Shown piece after piece: positions 9,903-17,468 of a stretch of DNA of 64,000 bases. The notes under the pieces are model-generated. The model searched no databases. It was not told where the DNA came from and saw only the letters and a list, made by a program, of their open reading frames with translations. Position numbers and translations under genes: made by a program. Source of the DNA: CAVQUE01 sp046290435 (lineage in GTDB: Bacteria; Actinomycetota; Acidimicrobiia; Acidimicrobiales; UBA8592); contig JBKAGO010000034.1 of the NCBI GenBank assembly GCA_046290435.1, forward strand, positions 1 through 64,000. Direction: 5' to 3'. Position 1 is the first letter of the stretch; every line of letters begins with the position of its first letter.

Positions 9903-10686
9903 GCCGACGCCCGAGGTGGCTCCGGAGCCGATCCGTTGGATCGACAACCACTGCCACCTACCGCCGGGCCACGTCGGCGACGAGGTCATCGCCCGGGCCG
10001 CCGACGCCGGCGTCGTCAGGTTCGTCGACGTCGGCACCGACCACGAGCGGTCCCGCCAGGTCATCGCCTCGGCGGCTCGGCATCCCGACACCGTCTTCGC
10101 CACCGTGGGCGTCCATCCCCACGATGCCACCGAGGGCACCGACGGCCTCGCTGAGTTGGCTGCTGCCCCGGGCGTGGTGGCCATCGGGGAGTGTGGACTC
10201 GACTATCACTACGACCACTCGCCCCGCCCCGTTCAGCGCGAGGCGTTCGCCGCGCAGATCGCGCTCGCGCACGAGCTCGGCCTGCCGATGGTGATCCACA
10301 CCCGCGAAGCCTGGGACGACACGTTCGCAGTACTCGACGCCGAGACCATGCCGGAGCGCACCGTCTTCCACTGCTTCACCGGTGGGCCCGCCGAGGCCGA
10401 GGCCGCCCTCGAGCGGGGCGCGGTGTTGTCGTTCTCGGGCATCGTCACCTTCGGCAACGCCGAGGACCTGCGTGCAGCGGCCGCCCTCTGCCCGATCGAC
10501 CGCCTCCTGGTCGAGACCGACAGTCCCTACCTGGCGCCGGTGCCGCACCGGGGCAAGCAGAACGAGCCGGCCAATCTGCCGTTCGTCGGTGCGCGCATCG
10601 CGCAGATCCACGGTGTCGAGACAGCGGCGCTCGCCGCGATCGTGTGGGAGACCACCCACCGGTTCTACGGGTTGCCGAGGCCCTGA
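9895..10686 (+). CDS. tatD: TatD family metal-dependent DNase
   Basis: The 263-residue TIM-barrel hydrolase starts at an ATG overlapping the end of metG (ATG lies 8 bases inside it), implying translational coupling. Metal ligands are visible: DNHCHL at the N terminus, GECGLDYHY, IHTREAWDD, FHCFTG and VETDSPYLAP. TatD enzymes are 3'-5' exonucleases or DNases acting in repair and DNA turnover. Length is normal for the family. An open frame continues further upstream through metG, but family similarity begins only at WIDNHCHL, so the internal ATG is preferred. Confidence 0.93.
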   Translation: MTEPTPEVAPEPIRWIDNHCHLPPGHVGDEVIARAADAGVVRFVDVGTDHERSRQVIASAARHPDTVFATVGVHPHDATEGTDGLAELAAAPGVVAIGECGLDYHYDHSPRPVQREAFAAQIALAHELGLPMVIHTREAWDDTFAVLDAETMPERTVFHCFTGGPAEAEAALERGAVLSFSGIVTFGNAEDLRAAAALCPIDRLLVETDSPYLAPVPHRGKQNEPANLPFVGARIAQIHGVETAALAAIVWETTHRFYGLPRP

Positions 10687-10798
10687 GGTCGCAGCGATCC
10701 GGCGTGCGGGCGTCGAGGCCTGCCCGGGCCGACGCGTCCGCTGGAGCGGCGGACCCTCGGCGGCTGCGTCGGTGGCCGATGTCACGATCGGCGCGAAA

Positions 10799-10835
10799 GT
10801 TGCGTTTCGGTTACGGAATCCCGTAGATTCGCAAC
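10799..10835 (+). promoter_or_regulatory. Predicted rpf promoter with nested inverted repeats
   Basis: A sigma-70-like promoter can be read as TTGCGT (10800-10805), an 18-base spacer, then TAGATT (10824-10829). Two dyads are nested on it: GTTGCG (10799-10804) with CGCAAC (10830-10835), and TACGG (10812-10816) with CCGTA (10821-10825) around AATC. The inner palindrome overlaps the -10 box, the place expected for a repressor or a start-site hairpin. No experimental support is available; the dyads are read directly from sequence. Confidence 0.4.
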
Positions 10836-10865
10836 CGCACTTGCAAGCGGAGCGGAGGAACTGCG

Positions 10866-11780
10866 CTGCATATCGGACCTGGGGCCTCGGGCCCCTCCAT
10901 TCTTGCGCGCTCTCTGGCCGGCTTCGGCCTCGTCCTCGTCGCGCTCGTCACCATGGCGTTCGTGGCGACGGGCCCCGACGAGCCCGTGACCAGCGACGTC
11001 GCCGCCGGCGATGCGGCCGATGCCGCAACCGGTACGGCAGCGACCGCGACGCGTGCTGCGGCCACCCCCACTCCCGAGCCGACAGCCGCGACCGCCGACG
11101 AGGCAGCCGCGACCGCCGACGAGGCAGCCGCGACCGCCGACGTCGCCGGCACCGACGAAGGCCTCGCGGAAACCGCCGACTCGTCGGCCCCGGTCGATCC
11201 CGACGCCGTGGTACCCGAGGATTTCGTCCCGGTTTTCGTCTCCGAGGATCTCACCGACACCGGTGCACACACCAGTGCCACCCCCGAGCCCGTGGCGACC
11301 ACACCGCCGGTTGCGGCTCCGGCCGCCACCACACCACCAACAGCCGCGGCCCCGGCACCGACGCCGAGTCGGCCCAACCCGACGCCCGCTCCCGCCACGC
11401 CGCAGCCTCAGGACGATGAAGACGTGTCCGATGGGCCACCGTCCGATGGCGACAACGGCGGCGATGACAACGCTGTCGGCAATGGCAATGGCAATGGCAA
11501 TGGCAACGGCAACGGCAATGGGCCCAGCGCAGCCGACTGGGCTGCGCTGCGCAACTGCGAATCGAGCGGCAACTACGCCATCAACACCGGCAACGGCTAC
11601 TTCGGCGCCTACCAGTTCAGCCAGGCCACCTGGGACTGGGTCGCCTCCATGGTGCGTCCCGGACTCGTCGGCGTCGTTCCCTCCGACGCCTCACCGGCCG
11701 ACCAGGACGCCATGGCGTTCGCGCTCTACGACATCAACGGCGCCTCGCCCTGGCCGACCTGTGGCCGCTATCTGCGCTGA
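10866..11780 (+). CDS. rpf: Resuscitation-promoting factor-like transglycosylase, probable CTG start
   Basis: The C-terminal ~75 residues are an Rpf lysozyme-like domain (WAALRNCESSGNYAINTGNG, with the catalytic Glu in CESSGNY; FGAYQFSQATWDWVA). Before it lie a long Ala/Thr/Pro-rich linker with ATADEA repeats and an (NG)n run. No ATG, GTG or TTG exists between the upstream stop (10824) and an ATG at 10953, which would cut the hydrophobic segment in two. CTG at 10866 lies 6 bases after GGAGGA and restores a proper signal/anchor (ILARSLAGFGLVLVALVT). I therefore choose CTG; the fallback is 10953. The protein should cleave peptidoglycan outside the cell and help exit from dormancy. Its place between tatD and rsmA is the usual one for rpfB. 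Confidence 0.82.
   Translation: MHIGPGASGPSILARSLAGFGLVLVALVTMAFVATGPDEPVTSDVAAGDAADAATGTAATATRAAATPTPEPTAATADEAAATADEAAATADVAGTDEGLAETADSSAPVDPDAVVPEDFVPVFVSEDLTDTGAHTSATPEPVATTPPVAAPAATTPPTAAAPAPTPSRPNPTPAPATPQPQDDEDVSDGPPSDGDNGGDDNAVGNGNGNGNGNGNGNGPSAADWAALRNCESSGNYAINTGNGYFGAYQFSQATWDWVASMVRPGLVGVVPSDASPADQDAMAFALYDINGASPWPTCGRYLR
11478..11521 (+). repeat. GGCAAY hexanucleotide tandem repeat inside rpf
   Basis: About seven tandem copies of GGCAAT or GGCAAC encode alternating Gly-Asn in the linker just before the Rpf catalytic domain. Copy-number change would alter linker length by two residues per unit without shifting the frame. Confidence 0.85.
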
Positions 11781-11793
11781 TCCCGGCCGACGC

Positions 11794-12645
11794 GTGCGAC
11801 TCGGTGGCGGTGACATCGGCGACCTCCTGGCTCGTCACGGCCTCGAGCCCAGCCGCGCGCTCGGGCAGAACTTCGTCACCGACCCGAACACGATCGACAA
11901 GATCGTCCGGGTGGCCGATGTCGAGACCGGCGACCACGTCGTCGAGGTCGGCCCCGGTCTCGGGTCGCTCACCCTCGGGCTGCTCGACGCTGGTGCCGCT
12001 GTGCTGGCCGTCGAGGTCGACCGGCACCTCGGCGGCCCCCTCGACGAGGTCATCCGACGAGCGGGTCCCGACGCCGCTGCCCGCGCCGAGGTGCTCATCG
12101 CCGACGCCATGACCATCGACTGGGCCGCAACGCTGATGCCACGGCACGGCGGCGGCTGGTCCATGGTCGCCAACCTGCCGTACAACGTCGCCGCTCCCAT
12201 GGTCCTGCGGGTGCTCGACGAGGCCCCGATGATCCAGCGCATCGTGGTGCTCGTCCAGCGTGAGGTCGGTGAGCGGCTCGTGGCCGCGGCCGGGTCCGGC
12301 GTGTACGGCATCCCGTCGGTGAAGGTGGCCTACTGGGCCACGGGATCCGTGGTCGCAAAGGTGCCCGCCGCGGTCTTCCATCCCGTTCCGAAGGTCGATT
12401 CGGTCGTGGTGCGCATCGAGCGCCGCGCCGCGCCGGCGACCGACGCCGATCCCGATCTGTTGTTCTCGCTCGTGCGCCGTGCGTTCGGTCAGCGGCGCAA
12501 GATGCTGCGACGGTCACTCGCGGGGGTGGTCGACGACGCCATCTTCGCTGCGGCCGGTGTCGATCCGGCGACGCGCCCGGAGCGTCTCGACGTGGTCTCG
12601 TGGGGGCGCCTCGCCACTGCGGTGGCCGATGCAGGCGGTTCCTGA
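11794..12645 (+). CDS. rsmA: 16S rRNA (adenine1518-N6/adenine1519-N6)-dimethyltransferase
   Basis: The 283-residue KsgA/RsmA enzyme uses S-adenosylmethionine to dimethylate the two adjacent adenines in helix 45 of 16S rRNA. Visible motifs are SRALGQNFVTDPNTIDKIV, the SAM-binding VEVGPGLGSLTLGLL, AVEVDRHL, and the catalytic NLPYNVAAPM. RRAFGQRRKMLRRSL is the typical C-terminal motif. The start is taken as GTG 13 bases after the rpf stop (VRLGGGDIGDLL); the frame is open upstream, but only as a shadow of rpf. Its place after rpf and before ispE matches actinobacterial genomes. Confidence 0.93.
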   Translation: MRLGGGDIGDLLARHGLEPSRALGQNFVTDPNTIDKIVRVADVETGDHVVEVGPGLGSLTLGLLDAGAAVLAVEVDRHLGGPLDEVIRRAGPDAAARAEVLIADAMTIDWAATLMPRHGGGWSMVANLPYNVAAPMVLRVLDEAPMIQRIVVLVQREVGERLVAAAGSGVYGIPSVKVAYWATGSVVAKVPAAVFHPVPKVDSVVVRIERRAAPATDADPDLLFSLVRRAFGQRRKMLRRSLAGVVDDAIFAAAGVDPATRPERLDVVSWGRLATAVADAGGS

Positions 12646-12648
12646 GCG

Positions 12649-13386
12649 ATGCCCGGCGGTAGCGTCGCCGAGGTGGAGCACCTCGCGCCGGCGAAGCTGA
12701 CGGTCACGTTGCGCATCACCGGCGTACGAGGCGACGGCATGCACCTGATCGACGCCGAGATGGTCAGCCTGGATCTCGCCGACCGTCTCCGCTTCGTCGG
12801 CTCGGAGGTCTCCTACAGCGGCCCGGCCGCACCCGAGGCGCTCGATCCCGACACCGATCTGGTGCGCCGGGCGCTGCGCTCGGTGGGACGCGACGGCCAG
12901 GGCGTGGTGGTCGACAAGGTCATCGCCGCCGGGGCGGGCCTCGGTGGCGGTTCGAGCGACGCCGCAGCCGTCCTGCGCTGGGCCGGTGTGGACGACCTCG
13001 CGGCAGCGGCCCGCCTCGGTGCCGACGTCGCCTTCTGCGTGGTCGGTGGGCGGGCGCGGGTGCGCGGCATCGGCGAGGTCGTCGAACCCCTGCCCTTCGT
13101 CGAACGGACCTACACCATCGTCACCCCGCCGTTCGGCTGCTCGACACCCGCGGTGTACCGCGCCTGGGATGCGCTCGGTGGCCCTCGAGGGGTCAACGGC
13201 AACGATCTCGAGCCCGCCGCGCTCGTCGTGGCTCCCGAGCTCGCACGGTGGCGGGACCTGATCGCGGACCGCACCGGTGTCGTGCCCCGCCTGGCCGGCA
13301 GCGGTTCGACGTGGTTCCTCGAGGGCGCCCACGAGGGCCCCGGATGGGTCGTCGCGCACACCGTCCCCGCTTCGGCGCTGCGCTGA
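12649..13386 (+). CDS. ispE: 4-diphosphocytidyl-2-C-methyl-D-erythritol kinase
   Basis: This GHMP-family kinase phosphorylates CDP-ME in the non-mevalonate isoprenoid pathway. The N-terminal motif is LAPAKLTVTLRITG (usual form PAKINLxL), so the conserved Asn after the catalytic-site Lys is Thr here. The ATP-binding loop GAGLGGGSSDAAAVL is intact, including the Asp. At 245 residues it is shorter than the usual 280-310, mainly from a reduced C-terminal half. It lies 3 bases after rsmA. A second possible start is the GTG at 12673 (VEHLAPAK). Confidence 0.85.
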   Translation: MPGGSVAEVEHLAPAKLTVTLRITGVRGDGMHLIDAEMVSLDLADRLRFVGSEVSYSGPAAPEALDPDTDLVRRALRSVGRDGQGVVVDKVIAAGAGLGGGSSDAAAVLRWAGVDDLAAAARLGADVAFCVVGGRARVRGIGEVVEPLPFVERTYTIVTPPFGCSTPAVYRAWDALGGPRGVNGNDLEPAALVVAPELARWRDLIADRTGVVPRLAGSGSTWFLEGAHEGPGWVVAHTVPASALR

Positions 13387-13448
13387 GCCACCGAGACTTG
13401 CCGGCGGCGTTGTCGAACGGTCGCGGCACCACTAGCGTTGCCCGTCCT

Positions 13449-13550
13449 ATGGGTTCACTCGTCAAGAAGCGTCGGAAGCGTATGCGCAAGAAGAAGCACC
13501 GCAAGATGCTCAAGCGCACTCGGTTCCAGCGCCGCGCACGCGGCAAGTAG
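13449..13550 (+). CDS. Small ribosomal subunit protein bS22
   Basis: The 33-residue, strongly basic peptide begins MGSLVKKRRKRMRKKKH and ends with RTRFQRRARGK. This matches bS22, the small AURKAIP1/COX24-like protein found in mycobacterial and other actinobacterial 30S subunits. It packs into the decoding-side rRNA and has no enzyme function. The gene is monocistronic, with about 60 bases upstream and a hairpin downstream. It is easily missed because of its size, but the match in length and pattern is close. Confidence 0.92.
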   Translation: MGSLVKKRRKRMRKKKHRKMLKRTRFQRRARGK

Positions 13551-13561
13551 CACGAACACGC

Positions 13562-13594
13562 CGCCGCCATCGACGACAATGGTCGAAGGCGGCG
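13562..13594 (+). terminator. Hairpin downstream of bS22
   Basis: The stem is CGCCGCC (13562-13568) with GGCGGCG (13588-13594), extended inward by TCGAC/GTCGA across an A-A mismatch, with a 7-base loop. It begins 11 bases after the bS22 stop. There is no U-tract, so it is either a GC-rich actinobacterial-type terminator or an mRNA-stabilising end. Confidence 0.45.
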
Positions 13595-13764
13595 CTGTTC
13601 TGCGACCCCTTCGTCGATCGCGTGGCCGCTCGCCGGCTCGGCCGCCGACTTCACGCCGCGCCATCGACTGGACCCCGGCCACATCGCCTCGCTGTAGTGT
13701 GGCCCCGTGGTGTTCCCACCTGGTGGGGCCACCAGGGCGGGCCGGCGCACCGGCCCGTACGAGA

Positions 13765-13840
13765 TGGCCGGTAGTTCAACTGGTAGAACGCCTGACTTTG
13801 GATCAGGAGGTTGCAGGTTCGAGACCTGCCCGGCCAGCCA
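13765..13840 (+). tRNA. tRNA-Gln (anticodon TTG)
   Basis: The acceptor stem TGGCCGG pairs with CCGGCCA, followed by discriminator G and an encoded CCA. The D-arm is AGTTCAACTGGTAGAAC, the anticodon arm is TGACTTTGGATCA with anticodon TTG, and the T-arm contains GGTTCGAGACC. Total length is 76 bases with no intron. It lies 58 bases upstream of the GlmU-like gene. Confidence 0.96.
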
Positions 13841-13898
13841 AGGGCCCCGGAAGCCGGGGTCGATGCAACTGCAGGCAAGCATCATCGAGGGAGCGGCC

Positions 13899-15014
13899 AT
13901 GACCACACGTCCGGTGTCGGCGATCGTCCTCGCAGCCGACGGTGCAGCCCGCATGCGTTCGGCGCGCCCGAAGGCGCTGCACCTGCTGTGTGGTCGACCG
14001 ATGGTGCAGTACGTCATCGATGCCCTGCCCCGCACGCTGGTCGATCGCATCGTTGTCGTGGTGGGCGACGGCGCCGACCTCGTCGCCAAGAAGCTCGGCG
14101 AGACCAGCGCCGATCCGCGGGTGGTGGTCGTCGAGCAGCGTGACGGCTGGGGCTCGGGCCACGGTGCGCTGGTCGGGCTCGAACCCTTCAGCGACGACGA
14201 CGGCGATGACGACATCCTCGTCGTGGCCGGGGACATCCCGCTCGTCGCCTCGTCGGTCATGGAACAACTCGTCGCCCACCATCGGGCATCGGGCGCATCG
14301 GGAACCGTCGCCACCGCGCCGGTCGATTCGCCGGCGGCGCATCACCGCGTCGTCACCGGTCGCAATGGCACCATCGAAGCCCTGGTCGATCTCGACGAAG
14401 TGGGTGATGCCGACACCGACGGCGCGGGGTCAGGGGCGCACGGCGACGCGTCCGTCGGTCTCTATGCATTCCGGCGGTCGTTGTTCGCGCCTTCCTTGCG
14501 GCGAATCACTGCCGATCCCGACTCCGGCCTCTTCGCCCTCGGCGATGTGGTCGCGGTCCTGGCCTCGACGGGCAACCAGGTCAGGGCCTGCCCGCTCGAC
14601 GACGCCGACGACCTGGCTCCCGTCGTCGATCGCATCCACCTCGCCCACGCCGAACGCGAGATCCGACGCCGCACCAACGAGGCCTGGATGAGGGCCGGGG
14701 TCACGATGCTCGATCCAGAACGAACCTACGTCGACGCCACCGTTGCACTCGCCCCCGACGTCACCTTGTTCCCCGGCACGCTGCTGCAGGGCAACACGGT
14801 GGTCGGCGCCGGCGCCGAGATCGGTCCCGACACCCGACTGGTGGACTGTGCCATCGGCCCCAACGCGGTGGTGGAGAAGACCATGGGACGCGACGCCGAA
14901 GTGGGCGAAGGCGCCCGCGTCGGACCCTTCGCCGTCCTGGACCCCGGTTCGCACGTCGAAGCTGCGAGCAGGACCGGTCCCTTCTACCATGCGTCGACCG
15001 ACGAATCGCACTGA
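13899..15014 (+). CDS. GlmU-like NTP-transferase with truncated acetyltransferase half
   Basis: The N-terminal nucleotidyltransferase fold is recognisable (SAIVLAADGAARMRSARPKA, DGWGSGHGAL, VVAGDIPLV), but the classic GxGTRM loop is degenerate (DGAARM). The C-terminal left-handed beta-helix starts (VTLFPGTLLQGNTVVGAG, GARVGPFAVL) and stops at residue 371. GlmU is normally about 450-480 residues, and the acetyltransferase catalytic region is absent. It could still make UDP-sugars as a uridylyltransferase, with acetylation done by another protein (inference). GAGGGAG precedes the ATG. It lies directly upstream of prs, the normal glmU-prs arrangement, so it occupies the glmU locus. Confidence 0.78.
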   Translation: MTTRPVSAIVLAADGAARMRSARPKALHLLCGRPMVQYVIDALPRTLVDRIVVVVGDGADLVAKKLGETSADPRVVVVEQRDGWGSGHGALVGLEPFSDDDGDDDILVVAGDIPLVASSVMEQLVAHHRASGASGTVATAPVDSPAAHHRVVTGRNGTIEALVDLDEVGDADTDGAGSGAHGDASVGLYAFRRSLFAPSLRRITADPDSGLFALGDVVAVLASTGNQVRACPLDDADDLAPVVDRIHLAHAEREIRRRTNEAWMRAGVTMLDPERTYVDATVALAPDVTLFPGTLLQGNTVVGAGAEIGPDTRLVDCAIGPNAVVEKTMGRDAEVGEGARVGPFAVLDPGSHVEAASRTGPFYHASTDESH

Positions 15015-15043
15015 CCCGCCCGACTGCGAAAGCAACGCCTGAG

Positions 15044-16024
15044 ATGGAACTCGTCACCAAGAAGCGACTGCACCTCATCTCGGGGCGGTCGAACCTGCCG
15101 CTCGCCACCGAGATCGCGTCCCACCTGGGCGTGAAGCTGTCGGACCCCAACCTGGCCGAGTTCGCCAACGGCGAGATCCACTGTCGTTTCGGCGACTCCG
15201 TGCGCGGTGGCGACGTGTTCATCATCCAGAGCCACGTGGCGTCGCACGGGCGGACCATCAACGACTCCATCATGGAGCAATTGATCATGGTCGATGCTGC
15301 CCGCCGGGCGTCGGCCAAGCGCATCACCGTCGTCTGCCCCTTCTACGGCTACGCCCGCCAGGACCGCAAGGCCGAGGGGCGCGAGCCCATCACCGCCCGT
15401 CTGCTGGCCAACATGTTCGTCGCCGCGGGCACGGGGCGCATGGTCAGCGTCGATCTCCACAGCGGCCAGATCCAGGGTTTCTTCGACAAGCCGGTCGACC
15501 ACCTCACCGCGATGCCGGTCCTGGTCGACTACATGCGCGGTCTGGGCGACGACCTCGTCGTCGTGTCGCCCGATGCCGGTCGGGTGAAGGTCGCCGAGCG
15601 CTATGCCAACGACCTGCACGCCGATCTCGCCATCGTGCACAAGCGCCGGGTGAAGGGCGAGAAGAACCTCGTCGAGGCCAAAGAGGTCGTCGGCGAGGTC
15701 GAGGGCCGCGTGTGTGTGCTCATCGACGACATGATCGACACCGGCGGAACCATCGTCGCCGCCGCCGAGCAGCTCGCAGAGCGCGGCGCTGCGGCCATCC
15801 ACGCCTGCACCACCCACGGTGTGTTCTCGGACCCGGCCATCGATCGCATCAAGAACTCGGTCATCGAGCGCGTCGCGATGACCAACACGCTGCCGCTCCC
15901 GCCCGACAAGCAGTGCGACAAGATCGAGGTCCTGTCGGTGGCGCCCATCATCGCCGCGGCGATCGACGCGGTGTTCGAGGACACCTCGGTCAGCGAGATC
16001 TTCGGCGGACGCAACCTCAGTTAG
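15044..16024 (+). CDS. prs: Ribose-phosphate pyrophosphokinase
   Basis: The 326-residue enzyme makes PRPP from ribose-5-phosphate and ATP for nucleotide, His and Trp synthesis. Motifs are FANGEIHCRFGDSVRG, YGYARQDRKAEGREPI (catalytic loop), VSVDLHSGQIQGFF and the PRPP-binding VCVLIDDMIDTGGTI. Length is normal. It follows the GlmU-like gene by 29 bases, so the two are probably co-transcribed. Confidence 0.95.
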   Translation: MELVTKKRLHLISGRSNLPLATEIASHLGVKLSDPNLAEFANGEIHCRFGDSVRGGDVFIIQSHVASHGRTINDSIMEQLIMVDAARRASAKRITVVCPFYGYARQDRKAEGREPITARLLANMFVAAGTGRMVSVDLHSGQIQGFFDKPVDHLTAMPVLVDYMRGLGDDLVVVSPDAGRVKVAERYANDLHADLAIVHKRRVKGEKNLVEAKEVVGEVEGRVCVLIDDMIDTGGTIVAAAEQLAERGAAAIHACTTHGVFSDPAIDRIKNSVIERVAMTNTLPLPPDKQCDKIEVLSVAPIIAAAIDAVFEDTSVSEIFGGRNLS

Positions 16025-16147
16025 AGCGCAGCCAGCTACCATTGCGGGCTGTTCTGCCGCAGTAGCGCACCACCCGGTGCTGCGAATCGCGGGTCGTGAG
16101 GGCGCGCTCGGACGAGCACGCCGCAGCCAACCGGAGTCGAGACAACC

Positions 16148-16798
16148 ATGGCCGAATTGCATCTGTTGACCGAGACGGGCCGCCCGCTCGGTAGCCGCGC
16201 CTCACGCCGGCTGCGTCGTGAAGCCAAGGTGCCCGGTGTCCTCTACGGACTCGAGGCCGACCCGATCGCGCTGGCGGTCAACTACAGCGAGCTCCGCCAG
16301 GTCCTGACCACCGATGCCGGCCTCAACGCACTGATCAGCCTCGAGGTCGACGGCCAGCGTCATCTTTCGTTGGTCAAGGAACTGCAGCGTCACCCGGTTC
16401 GTGACGAGGTCATCCACGTCGACTTCGTTCGCATCGATGCCACCGCCGAGCTGTCGGTCGATGTTCCGATCGTGCTCGAGGGCGACGCCCGCAAGGTCAC
16501 CGACGAGAACGGCATGGTCGACCAGACGCTGTTCATGCTGACCATCTTCTCGTCGCCCGACGCCATCCCGAACGAGCTCGTCGTCGACATCAGCGAGCTC
16601 GAGCTCAACGGCGCCATCCGGGTGGGTGACATCGCGCTGCCCGCCGGTGTCCGCACCGAGGTCGACGCCGAGGAGCCCGTTGCGGTCGGCACCGTCACCC
16701 GCTCCACGATGGAGTCGATGGCCGAGGACGAGGCTGCCGAAGCCGCTGCCGAGGAAGGCTCGGCCGGTGGGGCCTCCGACGACGGCGGCGACGACTGA
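16148..16798 (+). CDS. rplY: Large ribosomal subunit protein bL25 (general stress protein Ctc type)
   Basis: The 216-residue protein has the N-terminal 5S-rRNA-binding L25 domain (GSRASRRLRREAKVPGVLYG; LVKELQRHPVRDEVIHVDF) and the longer Ctc-type C-terminal beta domain (ELVVDISELELNGAIRVGDI). The acidic Ala/Glu/Gly-rich tail after residue 190 is common in actinobacterial members. It binds 5S rRNA in the central protuberance. The 123-base gap after prs may hold its own promoter. It is followed by pth, the conserved neighbour. Confidence 0.93.
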   Translation: MAELHLLTETGRPLGSRASRRLRREAKVPGVLYGLEADPIALAVNYSELRQVLTTDAGLNALISLEVDGQRHLSLVKELQRHPVRDEVIHVDFVRIDATAELSVDVPIVLEGDARKVTDENGMVDQTLFMLTIFSSPDAIPNELVVDISELELNGAIRVGDIALPAGVRTEVDAEEPVAVGTVTRSTMESMAEDEAAEAAAEEGSAGGASDDGGDD

Positions 16799-16839
16799 CG
16801 TTCGTCACCCTCGCCTGGTCGCTGGTCGTCCTGTCGCCC

Positions 16840-17461
16840 ATGGTCTTCGGCCGCAAGGGCTCGCGTTCGGAGCGGGTCGGCACCCCGGCCGATCTGTTGG
16901 TCGTCGGTCTCGGCAACCCGGGATCCGAGTACGAAGGCACGCGCCACAACGTCGGCGTCGAGGTGCTCCTCGAACTCTGTGATCGCCACGGGGGACGCCT
17001 GCGCAAGTCGAAGGAGTTGGCGCTCGCCGACGAGTTCCGCATCGGCGACAAGCGGGTCGCCGTGGCTTTTCCCCAGACCTACATGAACGAATCGGGGCGG
17101 TCGGTGGTGCAACTGGTGCGCCGCCACGGCATCGAGGACATGGCGCGCCTCGTCGTCGTGCACGACGAACTGGATCTGCCGGTGGGTCGCCTCAAGGTGA
17201 AGCTCGGTCCCCCTCGCCGGCAACAATGGTCTGAAGTCGATCACCGCGCACCTCCACAGCCAGGACTACGGGCGGGTTCGGGTGGGCATCGGCAAGCCCC
17301 CCGGACGCTCCCAGGGGCGCGATCACGTCTTGAAGCGGCCTGGCGCGGCCGAACGCACCGAGCTCGACATCGTGGTGCGCGAGGCGGCTGACGCCGTCGA
17401 GATGATCCTCACCGACGGCTACGAAGCCGCGATGGGTCGATACAACGCTGCCAGGGAATGA
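16840..17461 (+). pseudogene. pth: Peptidyl-tRNA hydrolase with +1 frameshift at a C5 run
   Basis: The first frame encodes the N-terminal half of Pth: VVGLGNPGSEYEGTRHNVGV, PQTYMNESG and VVHDELDLPVGRLKVKLG. After GGT-CCC-CCT the family sequence continues only in the +1 frame as LAGNNGLKSITAHLHSQDYG, RVRVGIGKPP and DAVEMILTDGYEAAMGRYN, ending at 17461. Removing one C from the five-C run (17209-17213) restores a 206-residue protein of normal length and content. The essential Asn of GNNGLKS lies after the break. The coding potential on both sides is well preserved, so this is a sequencing error, a recent mutation, or programmed +1 frameshifting at CCC-CCU. It sits 7 bases before mfd. Confidence 0.9.
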
Positions 17462-17468
17462 CATCGCC

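Noticed and set aside
13707..13898. N-terminal extension of the GlmU-like protein through the tRNA gene
   Set aside because: The frame is open across tRNA-Gln, but the family region starts at MTTRPVSAIVLAA and the ATG at 13899 has a good ribosome-binding site.
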